Assembly: GCF_024298885.1 (NCBI RefSeq)
Contig: NZ_CP101166.1
Location: forward strand, 3,037,149 to 3,101,148
Source: Haloglomus halophilum
GTDB taxonomy: Archaea; Halobacteriota; Halobacteria; Halobacteriales; Haloarculaceae
Direction of reading: 5' to 3'
Length of the DNA: 64,000 nt
The position numbers and the translations under genes were made by a program. The notes under the pieces were generated by a model, which saw nothing but the letters and a program-made list of their open reading frames with translations, searched no databases and had not been told where the DNA came from. The stretch's first letter is position 1. Each line of letters starts with the position of its first letter. Below, piece after piece: positions 27,146 through 36,730 of this stretch.

Positions 27146-27889
27146 ATGACCGACGAGTACGCCGTTCTCGGGGACTGCGTGGCCCGCGAGCGCCGGAGTG
27201 ACAGGCCCGCGCTCCGGCATCCCTCGTCCGGGCGGGCGTACGACTGGCGGCGCTGCTGCACCACATCCTGGAAGGTCGGCAACTACCTCCGGAACGAGGG
27301 CGTCCGCGAGGGCGCCACCGTCGGGCTCGCGGCGGACCCGGTTCCGGAGTCCGTGCTGACGCTGCTCGGAGCGTCGATGCTCGGCGCGACCGTGCAGTTC
27401 GCCCCGCCGCTGACTGGCGAGCAGGGGTCGCTGAAGGCTCTGGTCGTGCCGACGGCGCGGGTCGACGACTACGACTACCCCCCCGGGACCCGCTACGTCG
27501 CGTACGGTGAGGAACCGGCCGACCCCTCGTACGCTTACTTCGAGCGGGAGGTCTGGAGCGAGAACCCGACCGCGCCGCCCGATATCGTCCGTCCCGAAAC
27601 GGCCCTGTTGGCCGTCAAGGGGCGGACCGTGAGCCACGGCGCCGTCATGGACGCGGCCCGCGAGGCAGTCGAGGCGCTGGGTCTCGATGCGGACGACACG
27701 GTCGCCGTCCGGGGGCCGCTGACGCACCCGGGGGTCGTCGCGGCCGGCACCGCGGCACCGCTGCTGGCCGGCGGCGAGATACTGCTCCCCGACGAGGAGG
27801 TATCGGGCGACTGTGCCGTCCTCGGGCCCGACCGGACCGCGGACGGTGTGCCCGAGGCTCGGACCCTGTCGGCCGACAGCGTGCTGTAG
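27146..27889 (+). CDS. Truncated AMP-binding acyl-CoA synthetase-like protein
   Basis: This 247-residue protein starts like the N-terminal subdomain of an acyl-CoA synthetase (DRPALRHPSSGRAYDWRR, then LLGASMLGATVQFAPPL). It has no Ser/Thr-Gly-rich ATP loop (T-S-G-T-T-G-x-P-K-G), no YGxTE motif and no C-terminal hinge. The length is less than half the usual 500-650. It therefore cannot adenylate a substrate in the normal way. Placed between the carboxylase and the epimerase/mutase genes, it may be a decayed or regulatory partner of that pathway. The frame is clean, so it is not an obvious recent pseudogene. Confidence 0.75.
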   Translation: MTDEYAVLGDCVARERRSDRPALRHPSSGRAYDWRRCCTTSWKVGNYLRNEGVREGATVGLAADPVPESVLTLLGASMLGATVQFAPPLTGEQGSLKALVVPTARVDDYDYPPGTRYVAYGEEPADPSYAYFEREVWSENPTAPPDIVRPETALLAVKGRTVSHGAVMDAAREAVEALGLDADDTVAVRGPLTHPGVVAAGTAAPLLAGGEILLPDEEVSGDCAVLGPDRTADGVPEARTLSADSVL

Positions 27890-27895
27890 CCCGGC

Positions 27896-28282
27896 TCAGT
27901 GCTCGACGAACTCCACCAGCACGCCGCCCGTATCCCGCGGGTGGAGGAAGGCGACCTCGTGGCCCCACGCCCCCGGGCGTGGTTCCTCGTCGATACACTC
28001 GATGCCCAGGCCGCGCGCGCGGTCCAGCGCGTCCGCGGCGTCGTCGGTCCCGAATGCGAGGTGCTGGATGCCGGGGCCGTTGTTCTCGAGATAGCGCGCG
28101 ATGGCACCCTCCTCTTCCAGCGGTTCCAGCAGTTCGAGGTAGCCGTTCCCGCAGTCGAGGAAGTGGACATCCATCCCGTCGAACGTCTCGCTGTGGACGT
28201 GTTCACAGTCGAGGAGGTCGGCGTACAGGTCGGCGAGCCCGGCCGCGTCGTCGGTCGCGATACCGGCGTGGTCGATATGCAT
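27896..28282 (-). CDS. mce: Methylmalonyl-CoA epimerase
   Basis: It interconverts (S)- and (R)-methylmalonyl-CoA between carboxylase and mutase. The 128-residue glyoxalase-fold protein starts MHIDHAGIATDD, where the His is the first metal ligand. It has ELLEPL with the next Glu ligand, GPGIQHLAFGTDD with a His ligand, and ends VLVEFVEH with the last Glu. ATG 28282 is preferred over the in-frame ATG at 28306, which adds non-conserved residues. It lies directly downstream of the mutase on the same strand with a gap of about 60 bases, a likely operon. Confidence 0.94.
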   Translation of the reverse strand: MHIDHAGIATDDAAGLADLYADLLDCEHVHSETFDGMDVHFLDCGNGYLELLEPLEEEGAIARYLENNGPGIQHLAFGTDDAADALDRARGLGIECIDEEPRPGAWGHEVAFLHPRDTGGVLVEFVEH

Positions 28283-28345
28283 ACCGGCCGTTCCGGGGGT
28301 GGCCACTAATCCCTACCGTCGGCGACACCGGCGGTCCGGGAACCG

Positions 28346-30028
28346 TCAGACCGTCGCGCCCCGGTACTCCCCGAAGACATCGCGCATCGCGTCGCAGATC
28401 TCGCCCGTCGTCGCGTATGCCTTCACCGCCGAGACGATGTAGGGCATCACGTTCTCGTCGCCCTCGCAGGCCGCCCGGAGGTCGTCGAGCGCGTCCTCGA
28501 CGGCCGCGTCGTCGCGGTCGTCACGGAGCTGCTGGACGTTCTCGCGCTGGCGCTGCTGGTCCTCCTCGGAGACCTGCTCGATGTCCTCGGATTTCTCCTC
28601 GTCCTCGACCCGGTAGTCGTTGACGCCGACGATGGTCCGCTCGCCGGCCTCGATCTCGCGCTGGCGCTCGAAGGCCGTGTCCTGGATCTGCCGCTGGACC
28701 CAGCCGGCCTCGACGGCTTGGCGCATGCCGCCACGCTCGTCGACCTCGTCGAGGATGGCGAACGCCTCCTGCTCGAGTTCGTCCGTCAGCGACTCCACGT
28801 AGTAGCTCCCGGCGAGCGGGTCGATGGTGTCGGCCGCGCCGGATTCGTGGGCGAGGATCTGCTGGGTGCGCAGCGCCGTCCGCACGGACTTCTCCGTCGG
28901 CAGCGAGAGCGCCTCGTCCTTCCCGTTCGTGTGGAGGCTCTGCGTGCCGCCGAGCACGGCCGCGAGTGCCTGGTACGCCACGCGGACGACGTTGTTCTCG
29001 ATCTGCTGGGCGGTGAGTGTCGACCCGGCGGTCTGGGTGTGGAACTTGAGTTGCTTCGAGGCGTCCTTCTCGACGTCGAAGCGCTCCTCCATGATCTTGT
29101 ACCACATCCGGCGGGCGGCGCGGAACTTCGCGACCTCCTCGAGGATGTTGTTGTAGGAGGCGAAGAAGAAGGAGAGCTGCGGGGCGAACTCGTCGACGTC
29201 CTGCCCGGCCTCGACCGCGGCCTCGACGTACTCGATACCGTCGCCGAGCGTGAAGGCGATCTCCTGTGCAGCCGTGGAGCCGGCCTCGCGGATGTGGTAC
29301 CCCGAGATGGAGATGGTGTTGAAGTTGGGCACCTCGTCGGCGCAGAACTCGAAGATATCCGTGATGAGTCGCATCGACGGCTCCGGCGGGTAGATGAAGG
29401 TGTTCCGCGCGATGTACTCCTTCAGTACGTCGTTCTGGATGGTCCCGCGGAGTTCCTCGCGCGGCACGCCCTGCTTGTCCCCGACGGCGATGTACATCGC
29501 GAGCAGGACCGATGCGGGCGCGTTGATGGTCATGCTCGTGGAAACCTCGTCGAGCGGGATGCCGTCGAAGACGGTCTCGAAGTCGTCGAGCGAGTCGATG
29601 GCGACACCCGACTTGCCGACCTCGCCCTCCGCCATCGCCGCGTCCGAATCGTACCCCATCTGGGTCGGCAGGTCGAACGCCATGGAGAGGCCGGTCTGCC
29701 CCTCGTCCATGAGGTAGTGGAACCGCTCGTTGGTCTCCCGGGCGGTCCCCATCCCGGCGTACTGGCGCATGGTCCACAGGCGCCCGCGGTACATCGTGGA
29801 GTAGACGCCGCGTGTGTAGGGTTCCTCGGCGGGATTGCCCAGGTCCTCCTCGTAGTCGAGGTCGCCCACGTCGGCGGGCGTGTACAGCGGGTCCACCTCG
29901 GTCCCGCCGGTGTCGGTGGTGAACGTCTCCTTGCGCTCCCCGAAGCGGTCGACCGTCGGGCCGTACGTCTCCTCCTTCCACTCCTCGTGGCCCTCCTGTA
30001 TCGCCTCGAGGTCCTCCTCGTCGAACAT
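28346..30028 (-). CDS. mcmA: Methylmalonyl-CoA mutase, catalytic subunit without B12 domain
   Basis: The enzyme isomerises (R)-methylmalonyl-CoA to succinyl-CoA using adenosylcobalamin. The 560-residue chain holds only the TIM-barrel part. Its active-site stretch reads [19 protein letters not shown] and [12 protein letters not shown], and it contains [13 protein letters not shown]. The C-terminal cobalamin-binding domain (DxHxxG) is missing, so a small B12-binding subunit must come from another locus, as is usual in haloarchaea. ATG 30028 (MFDEEDLEA) is the start; upstream frame is basic and unlike the family. Downstream mce completes the pathway. Confidence 0.95.
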   Translation of the reverse strand: MFDEEDLEAIQEGHEEWKEETYGPTVDRFGERKETFTTDTGGTEVDPLYTPADVGDLDYEEDLGNPAEEPYTRGVYSTMYRGRLWTMRQYAGMGTARETNERFHYLMDEGQTGLSMAFDLPTQMGYDSDAAMAEGEVGKSGVAIDSLDDFETVFDGIPLDEVSTSMTINAPASVLLAMYIAVGDKQGVPREELRGTIQNDVLKEYIARNTFIYPPEPSMRLITDIFEFCADEVPNFNTISISGYHIREAGSTAAQEIAFTLGDGIEYVEAAVEAGQDVDEFAPQLSFFFASYNNILEEVAKFRAARRMWYKIMEERFDVEKDASKQLKFHTQTAGSTLTAQQIENNVVRVAYQALAAVLGGTQSLHTNGKDEALSLPTEKSVRTALRTQQILAHESGAADTIDPLAGSYYVESLTDELEQEAFAILDEVDERGGMRQAVEAGWVQRQIQDTAFERQREIEAGERTIVGVNDYRVEDEEKSEDIEQVSEEDQQRQRENVQQLRDDRDDAAVEDALDDLRAACEGDENVMPYIVSAVKAYATTGEICDAMRDVFGEYRGATV

Positions 30029-30113
30029 GCACCGCCCTACCACGGCGGGCCGCTTGAATGGTCGGGACCGCTGCCGACTCCCATCGGCCACGGGAGCCAT
30101 CGCGTCGGCGCGC

Positions 30114-31061
30114 CTACGGGGCCGTGAACTCGCCCAGCACGGCACCGCTGTTCCCGTCGCTGCTCTGCCAGACGACCCGGAGCGTCGCGCCCGAGGCGAT
30201 GGGTCGGCTCGTGGTGAACGAGTCACCCGCGGTGACCCTGCCGTCGTCGTCCTGCCATCGTTCGACCGCCCTGCTCCCGTCGCTCTCGTAGACCACCTGC
30301 AGTTCGTTCGCCTCAACGCTGTCGCCGCCGTCGTGGGTGATGGTCACGCGCTGGGTGTCGGCGCTGTACTCGAACGAGAACGCGACCTGTGGGACCTCTC
30401 TCGCGCTACCACCCCCGCTGCTGCTGCCACTCGTACTGCTGCCCAGCCCCAGCACGAACGTCCCGACGACGGCCGCGAGGACGACCAGTAACAGCGCGAG
30501 GACGAACGGTTGCTCGTCGTCCCGGTCCGCGACGCCGGCGTACAGCGCGAGGTCGTCGCCGTCCCGGACGGCGAACGGGTCCAGCGCGGCGACCGGGAGT
30601 CCGGCCGCCGCGAGCGCGTCCAGCGCCTCCGCCCGGGCGGGTGCGCCCTCGGAGCCCGTCACCCGCGCACGGACGACGGGTCCTCGTGTGGTGAAATCGA
30701 CGCCGACGGCGAACGTGGCGACGCCGTCGATGGTCGGGGCGACCGTCTCCACGTGCAGGGGCGCGTCCGCGAGCGAACCGAGTGCGCCGTCACGCGCCGC
30801 GAGCGTGTCGGCGGTCGATGGAAGTCGCCCGGCGACGTTGTCGGCCACCGCTGGTGCCTCGGCCGCGACGCGGTCGGCGGCTGCACCGATTCGCGGGAGC
30901 GAACGGGGCGCGATGCGACCACTGACGGCACCGGAACCGAACGCGTTCAGGGCGGCGTCCACGTCGGCGGTCGGGCGACTGGGGCTGGCGGCGGCGGTGC
31001 CTGGGAGGGTCGCCGCGCCGAGTGCTGCGCTACTCAGCAGGAACTGCCGTCGAGAGGGCAT
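30114..31061 (-). CDS. Tat-exported protein with an internal type IV pilin-like domain
   Basis: This 315-residue protein has a clear twin-arginine signal ([19 protein letters not shown], residues 3-21) ending TAAAS. A 155-residue Ala-rich domain of unknown type follows. Residues 186-207 form a membrane helix ([20 protein letters not shown]) that reads like the hydrophobic N-terminus of haloarchaeal pilins. A Ser/Gly linker and a beta domain ([21 protein letters not shown]) like the head of pilin N-terminal-domain proteins come next. Normally that helix is at the very N-terminus after a short leader. Here it is internal, an unusual fusion. Location: cell surface. Function unknown. Confidence 0.8.
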   Translation of the reverse strand: MPSRRQFLLSSAALGAATLPGTAAASPSRPTADVDAALNAFGSGAVSGRIAPRSLPRIGAAADRVAAEAPAVADNVAGRLPSTADTLAARDGALGSLADAPLHVETVAPTIDGVATFAVGVDFTTRGPVVRARVTGSEGAPARAEALDALAAAGLPVAALDPFAVRDGDDLALYAGVADRDDEQPFVLALLLVVLAAVVGTFVLGLGSSTSGSSSGGGSAREVPQVAFSFEYSADTQRVTITHDGGDSVEANELQVVYESDGSRAVERWQDDDGRVTAGDSFTTSRPIASGATLRVVWQSSDGNSGAVLGEFTAP

Positions 31062-31111
31062 GTTCCCACACTCTGACCGGGGTAACTAAACCGTACCGAC
31101 GAGCCGCCCCG

Positions 31112-31699
31112 CTACGACCCCGTGTCGTACTTGTACGTCGCCTCGTCCGGGTCGATGCCGAAGTCCTCGGCGGTCTCCTCCGGTTCCTCGGGTTCGTCGA
31201 CGGCCTCGGCGGCCTGCTTGAACCGCTCGCGCAGTTCCTCGGGCATCCGGAACCGGTCGGGGTCGATGGCCATCGGGATGGCCTCGGGGTCGAGTTCCTC
31301 GCGCTTGGCCTCGAGTCGGTCCCGGAGCAGGTCGGGCAGGTCCTCGGTCTCGACGGGGCGGAAGCCGAACTGCGAGAGGTACTCGTGCTGGGAGGTCAGC
31401 GAGTACACCCGGTCGAACCCCTCCATCTCCGCGGTGTCGACGAGGCGCTCGATGACGTGGGCACCGACGCCCTGGTTCCGCCAGCCGTCCATCACGCCGA
31501 TACTGGTCAGTTCGGCTACCTCCGGGTCGCTCGGGGTCGGGTGGTAGCGCAGGCGCCCGAACCCGGCTCGCGTGTCGGACTCGTCGTCGACCGCGATGAC
31601 GTAGTCCCGTGACCGGAACGCGGTCTCGTCGAGCCCCATAGCCTCGATTCCGTCCAGCAGCCACGCCTCGTCCCGGTTGCGCGCGTCCCGAACGTACAT
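31112..31699 (-). CDS. GNAT family N-acetyltransferase
   Basis: This 195-residue acetyl-CoA-dependent acetyltransferase has its core in the first 120 residues. These include ELTSIGVMDGWRNQGVGAHV, which contains the acetyl-CoA pyrophosphate loop (R/Q-x-x-G-x-G/A, here RNQGVG), and VYSLTSQHEYLSQFGFRPVE, the usual last strand. The C-terminal 75 residues are an acidic extension with a coiled-coil look (LRERFKQAAEAVDEPEEPEE). Substrate unknown. The start is ATG 31699 (MYVRDARN). Divergent from the acyl-CoA synthetase gene. Confidence 0.92.
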   Translation of the reverse strand: MYVRDARNRDEAWLLDGIEAMGLDETAFRSRDYVIAVDDESDTRAGFGRLRYHPTPSDPEVAELTSIGVMDGWRNQGVGAHVIERLVDTAEMEGFDRVYSLTSQHEYLSQFGFRPVETEDLPDLLRDRLEAKREELDPEAIPMAIDPDRFRMPEELRERFKQAAEAVDEPEEPEETAEDFGIDPDEATYKYDTGS

Positions 31700-31864
31700 G
31701 CCCGACCCTTGACGCCTGCATGGTTAAAGTGTGCAGGCCGCAGGGGCCACACTGGCACGGTCCCCGGCGGCACGGCGGTGCCGGCGCCGGGTACACGCTA
31801 AACGAGTTGTCTGTTGTCCGGTTCGGAAGGTTTCTTGTCGGGGCCGGTCCCACCACCGGACACG

Positions 31865-33844
31865 ATGGCACCCGACACCACACTGGAGGAGACCGACCGG
31901 GTGGTCTACGAACCGCCCGAGGGGTACGTCGAGGAGACGAACGCCTACGAGTTCGCACAGGAACACGGCTACGACTCGCTCGACGACCTCATCGCGGCCT
32001 CGGCCGACGACGTGGAGTGGTTCTGGGATGCGCTCCCGGAGCATCTCGGCGTCGAGTGGTACGAGGCGTACGACGAGGTCCGGGACGACAGCGACGGCCC
32101 GCAGTTCACCGAGTGGTACCCCGGCGGGTCCATCAACGTCGCGCACAACACCGTGGACCGCTGGGCCGAACTCGACGCCCCCGAACGCAACCGCGTCGCC
32201 ATCACCTGGGAGGGCGAGGACGGCGAGGTCCGGGAGACGACCTACCACGAACTCGCACGGCAGTCCAACCAGGTCGCCAACTGCCTCCGCGAGCGTGGTA
32301 TCGAGAAGGGCGACACGGTGGGCCTGTACATGCCGATGGTGCCGGAGGTGGCCAGCATCATGTACGGCATCTTCATGGCCGGCGCCATCGCGGTCCCCAT
32401 CTTCTCCGGATTCGGGGTGGACGCTACGGCCACCCGTCTCGAGGACCCCGAGGTGGACCTGCTGTTCACCGCAGACGGGTTCTACCGCCGTGGGAGCGAG
32501 GTCGGTCTGAAGGACCCCGCTGACGAGGCCATCGAGGAGGCCGACACCGACGTGGGGAGCGTCGTCGTCTACCGACGGTTCGAGGACTCGGACCCGGCGA
32601 TGACCGACGGCCGCGACGAGTTCTGGAGCGACGCCGTCGGTCGGCAGGACGACGAGTTCGAGACGGTCGAGACCGACGCCTCGGACGAGTGCATGCTGCT
32701 CTACTCGTCGGGGACGACGGGCAAGCCGAAGGGCATCGTCCACACGCACGCCGGTGCGCAGATGCAGGCGGCGAAGGAGATCTACTTCGGCTTCGACCAT
32801 CAGGACTCGGACCGCTTCTTCTGGGTCAGCGACATCGGCTGGATGATGGGCCCGTGGACCCTCATCGGGAACCACACGTTCGCCGGGAACATCTTCATGT
32901 ACGAGGGTGCGCCCGACCACCCCGAACCCGACCGCTTCTGGGAGATGATCGACCGGCACGACCTCACCGTCTTCGGCATCTCCCCGACGGCCATCCGGGC
33001 ACTGCGCAAGAAGGGCGACGAATGGGTCGAGGACCACGACCTCTCCAGCCTCCGCCTGCTCGGCTCGACCGGCGAGCCCTGGGACCCCGAGTCCTGGCTC
33101 TGGTTCCACGAGCACGTCGGCGGCGGGGAGTGCCCCATCATCAACATCTCCGGCGGCACGGAGATCTTCGGCTGCTTCCTGATGCCGTTGCCCGGTCAGT
33201 CGCTCAAGCCCTGTACGCTGGGCTCGCCGGGGCTGGGGATGGATATCGACATCGTGAACGCGAAAGGCGAGTCCATCCGCGACAGCCACGAACGGGGCTA
33301 CCTCGTCGCGCGCGATTCGTGCCCCTCGATGACCAAATCGCTCTGGTCGGGCGACGAGCGCTACCTCGAGGAGTACTGGAGTCGATTCGACGATATGTGG
33401 GACCACGGCGACTGGGCCCAGGAGGACGAGGACGGCTTCTGGTTCCTCCACGGCCGTGCGGACGACGCGCTCAACGTGGCCGGCCGGAAGGTCGGCCCCG
33501 CCGAGGTGGAGGGCGCACTCATCGACCACGACGCCGTCAACGCCGCCGCCGCCATCGGCGTCCCCGACGACACGACCGGCACCGCGGTCGTGACGTTCGT
33601 CCAGCTCGAGTCCGGCTACGAGGAGTCCGACGGCCTTCGCGAGGAGCTGCGCGACCACGTCGGCGAGGAGCTGGGCAAGCCGTTCCGCCCCCGCGAACTC
33701 CTGTTCGTCGACGACTTCCCGATGACACAGTCCGGGAAAATCGTCCGGCGTGTCATCCAGGCCACCCACGTCGGCGAGGACCTGGGCGACCTCTCGTCCA
33801 TCGAGAACCCCGGCGCCATCGAGGAGATTGAGGACGCGCGGTGA
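31865..33844 (+). CDS. Acyl-CoA synthetase (acetyl/propionyl-CoA synthetase type)
   Basis: It activates a short carboxylic acid to its CoA thioester through an acyl-AMP. The 659-residue length and layout fit the acetyl-CoA synthetase family. The ATP loop is LLYSSGTTGKPKGIVHTHAG, followed by GWMMGPW, ISGGTEIFGCFLMP, the adenine motif DWAQEDEDGFWFLHGR and the hinge with ADDALNVAGRKVGPAEVE. The catalytic Lys is in TQSGKIVRR near the C-terminus. Given the nearby propionyl-CoA carboxylase, epimerase and mutase, propionate is an attractive substrate, though that is inference. ATG 31865 starts the conserved sequence (MAPDTTLEE). Confidence 0.94.
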   Translation: MAPDTTLEETDRVVYEPPEGYVEETNAYEFAQEHGYDSLDDLIAASADDVEWFWDALPEHLGVEWYEAYDEVRDDSDGPQFTEWYPGGSINVAHNTVDRWAELDAPERNRVAITWEGEDGEVRETTYHELARQSNQVANCLRERGIEKGDTVGLYMPMVPEVASIMYGIFMAGAIAVPIFSGFGVDATATRLEDPEVDLLFTADGFYRRGSEVGLKDPADEAIEEADTDVGSVVVYRRFEDSDPAMTDGRDEFWSDAVGRQDDEFETVETDASDECMLLYSSGTTGKPKGIVHTHAGAQMQAAKEIYFGFDHQDSDRFFWVSDIGWMMGPWTLIGNHTFAGNIFMYEGAPDHPEPDRFWEMIDRHDLTVFGISPTAIRALRKKGDEWVEDHDLSSLRLLGSTGEPWDPESWLWFHEHVGGGECPIINISGGTEIFGCFLMPLPGQSLKPCTLGSPGLGMDIDIVNAKGESIRDSHERGYLVARDSCPSMTKSLWSGDERYLEEYWSRFDDMWDHGDWAQEDEDGFWFLHGRADDALNVAGRKVGPAEVEGALIDHDAVNAAAAIGVPDDTTGTAVVTFVQLESGYEESDGLREELRDHVGEELGKPFRPRELLFVDDFPMTQSGKIVRRVIQATHVGEDLGDLSSIENPGAIEEIEDAR

Positions 33845-33876
33845 CAACGAGTCTCGTGAAACCGATATCACCTGAG

Positions 33877-33883
33877 AGATAAG
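33877..33883 (+). promoter_or_regulatory. TATA box for FMN reductase gene
   Basis: AGATAAG is centred about 28 bases before ATG 33908. Confidence 0.55.
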
Positions 33884-33907
33884 TTCACCTCCGTCGTAAG
33901 CCCGGTC

Positions 33908-34489
33908 ATGAGTCAGCAGCCACACGTCGTCGGTATCGCCGGGAGTCTCCGGGACCACAGTTACACCCGCCTGTCGGTCGAGCGTACCCTCCGGGAGGCA
34001 GACCGGCGCGGCGCCACCACCGAACTGCTCGACCTCCGGGAGTTCGACCTGCCTGTCTACGATGCCGACGCGGACGAACCCGGCGACGCAGCCCAGTTGG
34101 CCGCCGCCGTCCAGCGGGCCGACTCGGTCGTCCTCGGGACGCCCTCCTACCACGGGTCGTACTCCTCGGTGCTGAAGACGGCGCTCGACTACTGTGGTTT
34201 CGACGAGTTCGAGGACACGACCGTCGGGCTACTCTGCGTGGCGGGCGGGTCGTTCCCGACGACGCCGCTGGAGCACCTGCGGTCGGTCTGTCGCGCGCTC
34301 AACGCCTGGGTCGTCCCGCATCAGGTCGGACTCCCCCGTGTCTCGGGCAAGTACGAGGGCGGGGAACTGGTCGACGAGGGGCTGGCCGAGCGCGTCGACG
34401 TGCTGGGTCGGCGTGTCGTCGAGTACGCCAACATCGAACCGGACCCGCGGTGTGCGGAGGCCGTGCAGAACAAGGGCGCCGGGGACTGA
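33908..34489 (+). CDS. NADPH-dependent FMN reductase family protein
   Basis: This 193-residue flavodoxin-fold enzyme reduces FMN or quinone-like substrates with NAD(P)H. The phosphate loop is GIAGSLRDHSYTRL (about residues 10-23). PSYHGSYSSVLKTALDYC is the classic flavin/active-site stretch of this family, and VAGGSFPTTPLEHLR follows. The C-terminal tail is longer than typical and hydrophilic. It is probably cytoplasmic with a role in redox or flavin supply. Convergent with a DUF433 protein. Confidence 0.93.
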   Translation: MSQQPHVVGIAGSLRDHSYTRLSVERTLREADRRGATTELLDLREFDLPVYDADADEPGDAAQLAAAVQRADSVVLGTPSYHGSYSSVLKTALDYCGFDEFEDTTVGLLCVAGGSFPTTPLEHLRSVCRALNAWVVPHQVGLPRVSGKYEGGELVDEGLAERVDVLGRRVVEYANIEPDPRCAEAVQNKGAGD

Positions 34490-34495
34490 GCCGGG

Positions 34496-34780
34496 TCAGT
34501 CCGCGCCGTTGGCCGCCGCGGCGCGCTCCTCGCGGAACGCCTCGAAGGCGGCCTCGCGCTCGGCGCGGACGCTTGCCATCTCTTCCGGGTGGTCGTGGGC
34601 GTACGCGAGCGCCCGGTGGACCGTCGCCGGTTCGATGTCGAACTGCGCGGCTACAGCCGACGGCGACGCGCCCGACTCCTCGACCGCCGTGTACAGCGCC
34701 CGGACCGGGACCCGACGGCCGGCTACGTGTGGTTCGTCCAGCAGTTCACGCTCGATGACGCCGTCGGTCGTCTCGGCCAT
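34496..34780 (-). CDS. DUF433 family small protein
   Basis: This 94-residue protein has the DUF433 pattern. A short basic beta segment (GRRVPVRALY) is followed by a helix-turn-helix-like stretch (SPSAVAAQFDIEPATVHRAL) and then AYAHDHPEEM. DUF433 proteins elsewhere are often antitoxin partners or small DNA-binding proteins. No adjacent toxin is seen here. The acidic C-terminal helix (REAAFEAFREERAAA) extends past the domain. It is probably a regulator, but no target can be named. Confidence 0.85.
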   Translation of the reverse strand: MAETTDGVIERELLDEPHVAGRRVPVRALYTAVEESGASPSAVAAQFDIEPATVHRALAYAHDHPEEMASVRAEREAAFEAFREERAAAANGAD

Positions 34781-34951
34781 GGAGAACGAACGGCCCTACC
34801 GCCGGTAGTTGTTGGCACGGCATAACACGCACACTTATCAGCCACGACGCTGCCCGCTGCCGGTTCTCGTGATGACGCCCCGCCCCCCGTCCCCCGCGTC
34901 CGCGCGCCGGACCCCGGAACCCTCAAACGGCGGTCGCGCCTACCCTCGGAC

Positions 34952-35587
34952 GTGACAACCTGGGTCGAGAACCCGGAGGGTGGGCGCGCACGCGGGCCTG
35001 TCGGCCTCGCGCGGGCGTGGGGCGAGGTGCTGGTGCGGCCGCGCCGGTTCTTCGAGAACGGCGTCGCACCCGGTGACCAGGCGCCCGGCCTCGTCTTCGC
35101 TATCGTGGTCACGCTGGTCCACGTCGCGCTCCGAGGGGTGTTCACGCCCGGCTTCTTCCCCGTCTACGGCGGCCGGCCGGTCCTCTCGGCGGTGTTCACC
35201 TTCGTCGTCGCGGGGCTGTTCGTCGCGCCGGTGCTGCTGCATCTCACCGCGGCCATCCAGACCGTCCTGCTCCGGCCGTTCGTCCCCGAGCGTGCCGGCG
35301 TCTCCGCGACCGTGCAGGTGGTCGCCTACGCCGCCGCGCCGGGCGTGTTCGCCGCCCTGCCGGTGCCCGGCATCCGGCTCGCGGCCGCGCTCTACGGCGC
35401 CACGCTCCTCGTGCTGGGGCTGGTGGTCGTCCACGACACCACCGTCGTCCGGGCCGTGGCTGCGGGCGCCGTTCCGGCGCTGCTGGTGTTCGGCTACGCT
35501 TTCGGGGGCGTTCCGGCGTTCGAGGCCCTCGCCGGCGTCGACATCGTGCCCGACCCGCGGGTGGGCGCCGGGAACGCACCGTCGTGA
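34952..35587 (+). CDS. Yip1-like multi-pass membrane protein
   Basis: This 211-residue protein has a short cytoplasmic N-terminus ending in LVRPRRFFENGVAPGDQA, the signature start of Yip1-domain proteins. Five or six membrane helices follow. Bacterial and archaeal Yip1-like proteins have no settled function. The start is GTG 34952 (reads MTTWVENPEGG), as no ATG fits before the conserved RPRRFF stretch. It is followed after about 60 bases by the aldo/keto reductase, which has its own TATA-like element. Confidence 0.85.
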   Translation: MTTWVENPEGGRARGPVGLARAWGEVLVRPRRFFENGVAPGDQAPGLVFAIVVTLVHVALRGVFTPGFFPVYGGRPVLSAVFTFVVAGLFVAPVLLHLTAAIQTVLLRPFVPERAGVSATVQVVAYAAAPGVFAALPVPGIRLAAALYGATLLVLGLVVVHDTTVVRAVAAGAVPALLVFGYAFGGVPAFEALAGVDIVPDPRVGAGNAPS

Positions 35588-35614
35588 CACGGACGGCCGT
35601 CTGATCGGCGGGCT

Positions 35615-35622
35615 ACATTTTT
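35615..35622 (+). promoter_or_regulatory. TATA box for aldo/keto reductase gene
   Basis: ACATTTTT is centred about 29 bases before ATG 35647. Confidence 0.5.
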
Positions 35623-35646
35623 GCCGCGCCCACGAGTCCGACCGCC

Positions 35647-36621
35647 ATGGAATACACCACCCTCGGCGACACCGGTGTCACCGTCTCGCGACTCTGCCTC
35701 GGTTGCATGAGCTTCGGCGACTCGGACTGGCGCGAGTGGGTCCGGGGCGAGGAGTTCGGCCACGAACTCGTCGAGCGCGCCCGCGACCTCGGCATCAACT
35801 TCTTCGACACCGCCAACATGTACTCGCGGGGCGAGTCCGAGCGCATCCTCGGCGACGCGCTCGGCGAGGACATCGACGAGCAGGTCATCGCGACGAAGGG
35901 CTTCTTCCAGATGGACGACGACGACCCGAACTCGGGTGGGCTCTCCCGCAAGTCCATCGAGCAGGAGCTCGACGCCTCGCGCGAGCGCCTCGGCGTCGAC
36001 ACCATCGACTTCTACCAGACGCACCGCTACGACTACAAGACGCCCGTCGAGGAGACGATGCGCGCGCTGGACGACGCCGTTCGCCGCGAGAAGGTCCGCT
36101 ACCTCGGCGCGTCCTCGATGTGGGCCCACCAGTTCGCCGACATGCTCCACATGAGCGACCGGCTCGGGCTGGAGCGGTTCGCCACCATGCAGAACCACTA
36201 CAACCTCGCGTACCGCGAGGAGGAGCGCGAGATGCTCCCGCTCTGTGAACGTGAGGGCATCGGTGTCATGCCGTGGTCGCCGCTGGCACGTGGTTTCCTC
36301 GCGCGCCCCCACGAGGAGTACCTCACCACGACCCGCGCCGAGACGGACGACTACGCCCAGGCCCACCCCTACGCCGACAACGGCGGCCGGGAGGTCAACG
36401 AGCGCGTCGAGGAACTGGCCGACGAGAAGGACGCCTCCATGGCACAGATCGCGCTGGCGTGGCTGCTCCACAAGGACCGGGTCGACGCGCCCATCATCGG
36501 GACCTCCAGCATCGAACACCTCGAGGAGGCCGTCGCCGCGCTGGACATCTCGCTGTCGGACTCCGACATCGAACATCTCGAGGAGCCGTACCGGCCGGTG
36601 CCAGTCTCCGGCCACGAGTGA
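35647..36621 (+). CDS. Aldo/keto reductase
   Basis: This 324-residue NADPH-dependent TIM-barrel oxidoreductase starts MEYTTLGDTGVTVSRLCLG. The tetrad has Asp in FFDTANMYSRGESE, Tyr in that same stretch, Lys in IATKGFF and His in YQTHRYD. PIIGTSSIEHLEEAV is the NADP phosphate loop. The form resembles the YajO/Tas-like group, which act on aldehydes and ketones including sugars. Substrate unknown. An AT-rich gap of about 110 bases separates it from the PGF-CTERM gene on the other strand. Confidence 0.94.
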   Translation: MEYTTLGDTGVTVSRLCLGCMSFGDSDWREWVRGEEFGHELVERARDLGINFFDTANMYSRGESERILGDALGEDIDEQVIATKGFFQMDDDDPNSGGLSRKSIEQELDASRERLGVDTIDFYQTHRYDYKTPVEETMRALDDAVRREKVRYLGASSMWAHQFADMLHMSDRLGLERFATMQNHYNLAYREEEREMLPLCEREGIGVMPWSPLARGFLARPHEEYLTTTRAETDDYAQAHPYADNGGREVNERVEELADEKDASMAQIALAWLLHKDRVDAPIIGTSSIEHLEEAVAALDISLSDSDIEHLEEPYRPVPVSGHE

Positions 36622-36730
36622 ACGTCCCGGAGAATCTCTCAGAACCACACATTACTGAAACATTCTGGGAATATATCATCAGGGCGACGGTGGTTCGTTA
36701 TATAGGTCACTCCTGGCAGGCGTACAGCGG

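Noticed and set aside
34496..34780. DUF433 protein as antitoxin of a toxin-antitoxin pair
   Set aside because: No toxin-like gene is adjacent; the neighbours are an FMN reductase and a Yip1-like protein.
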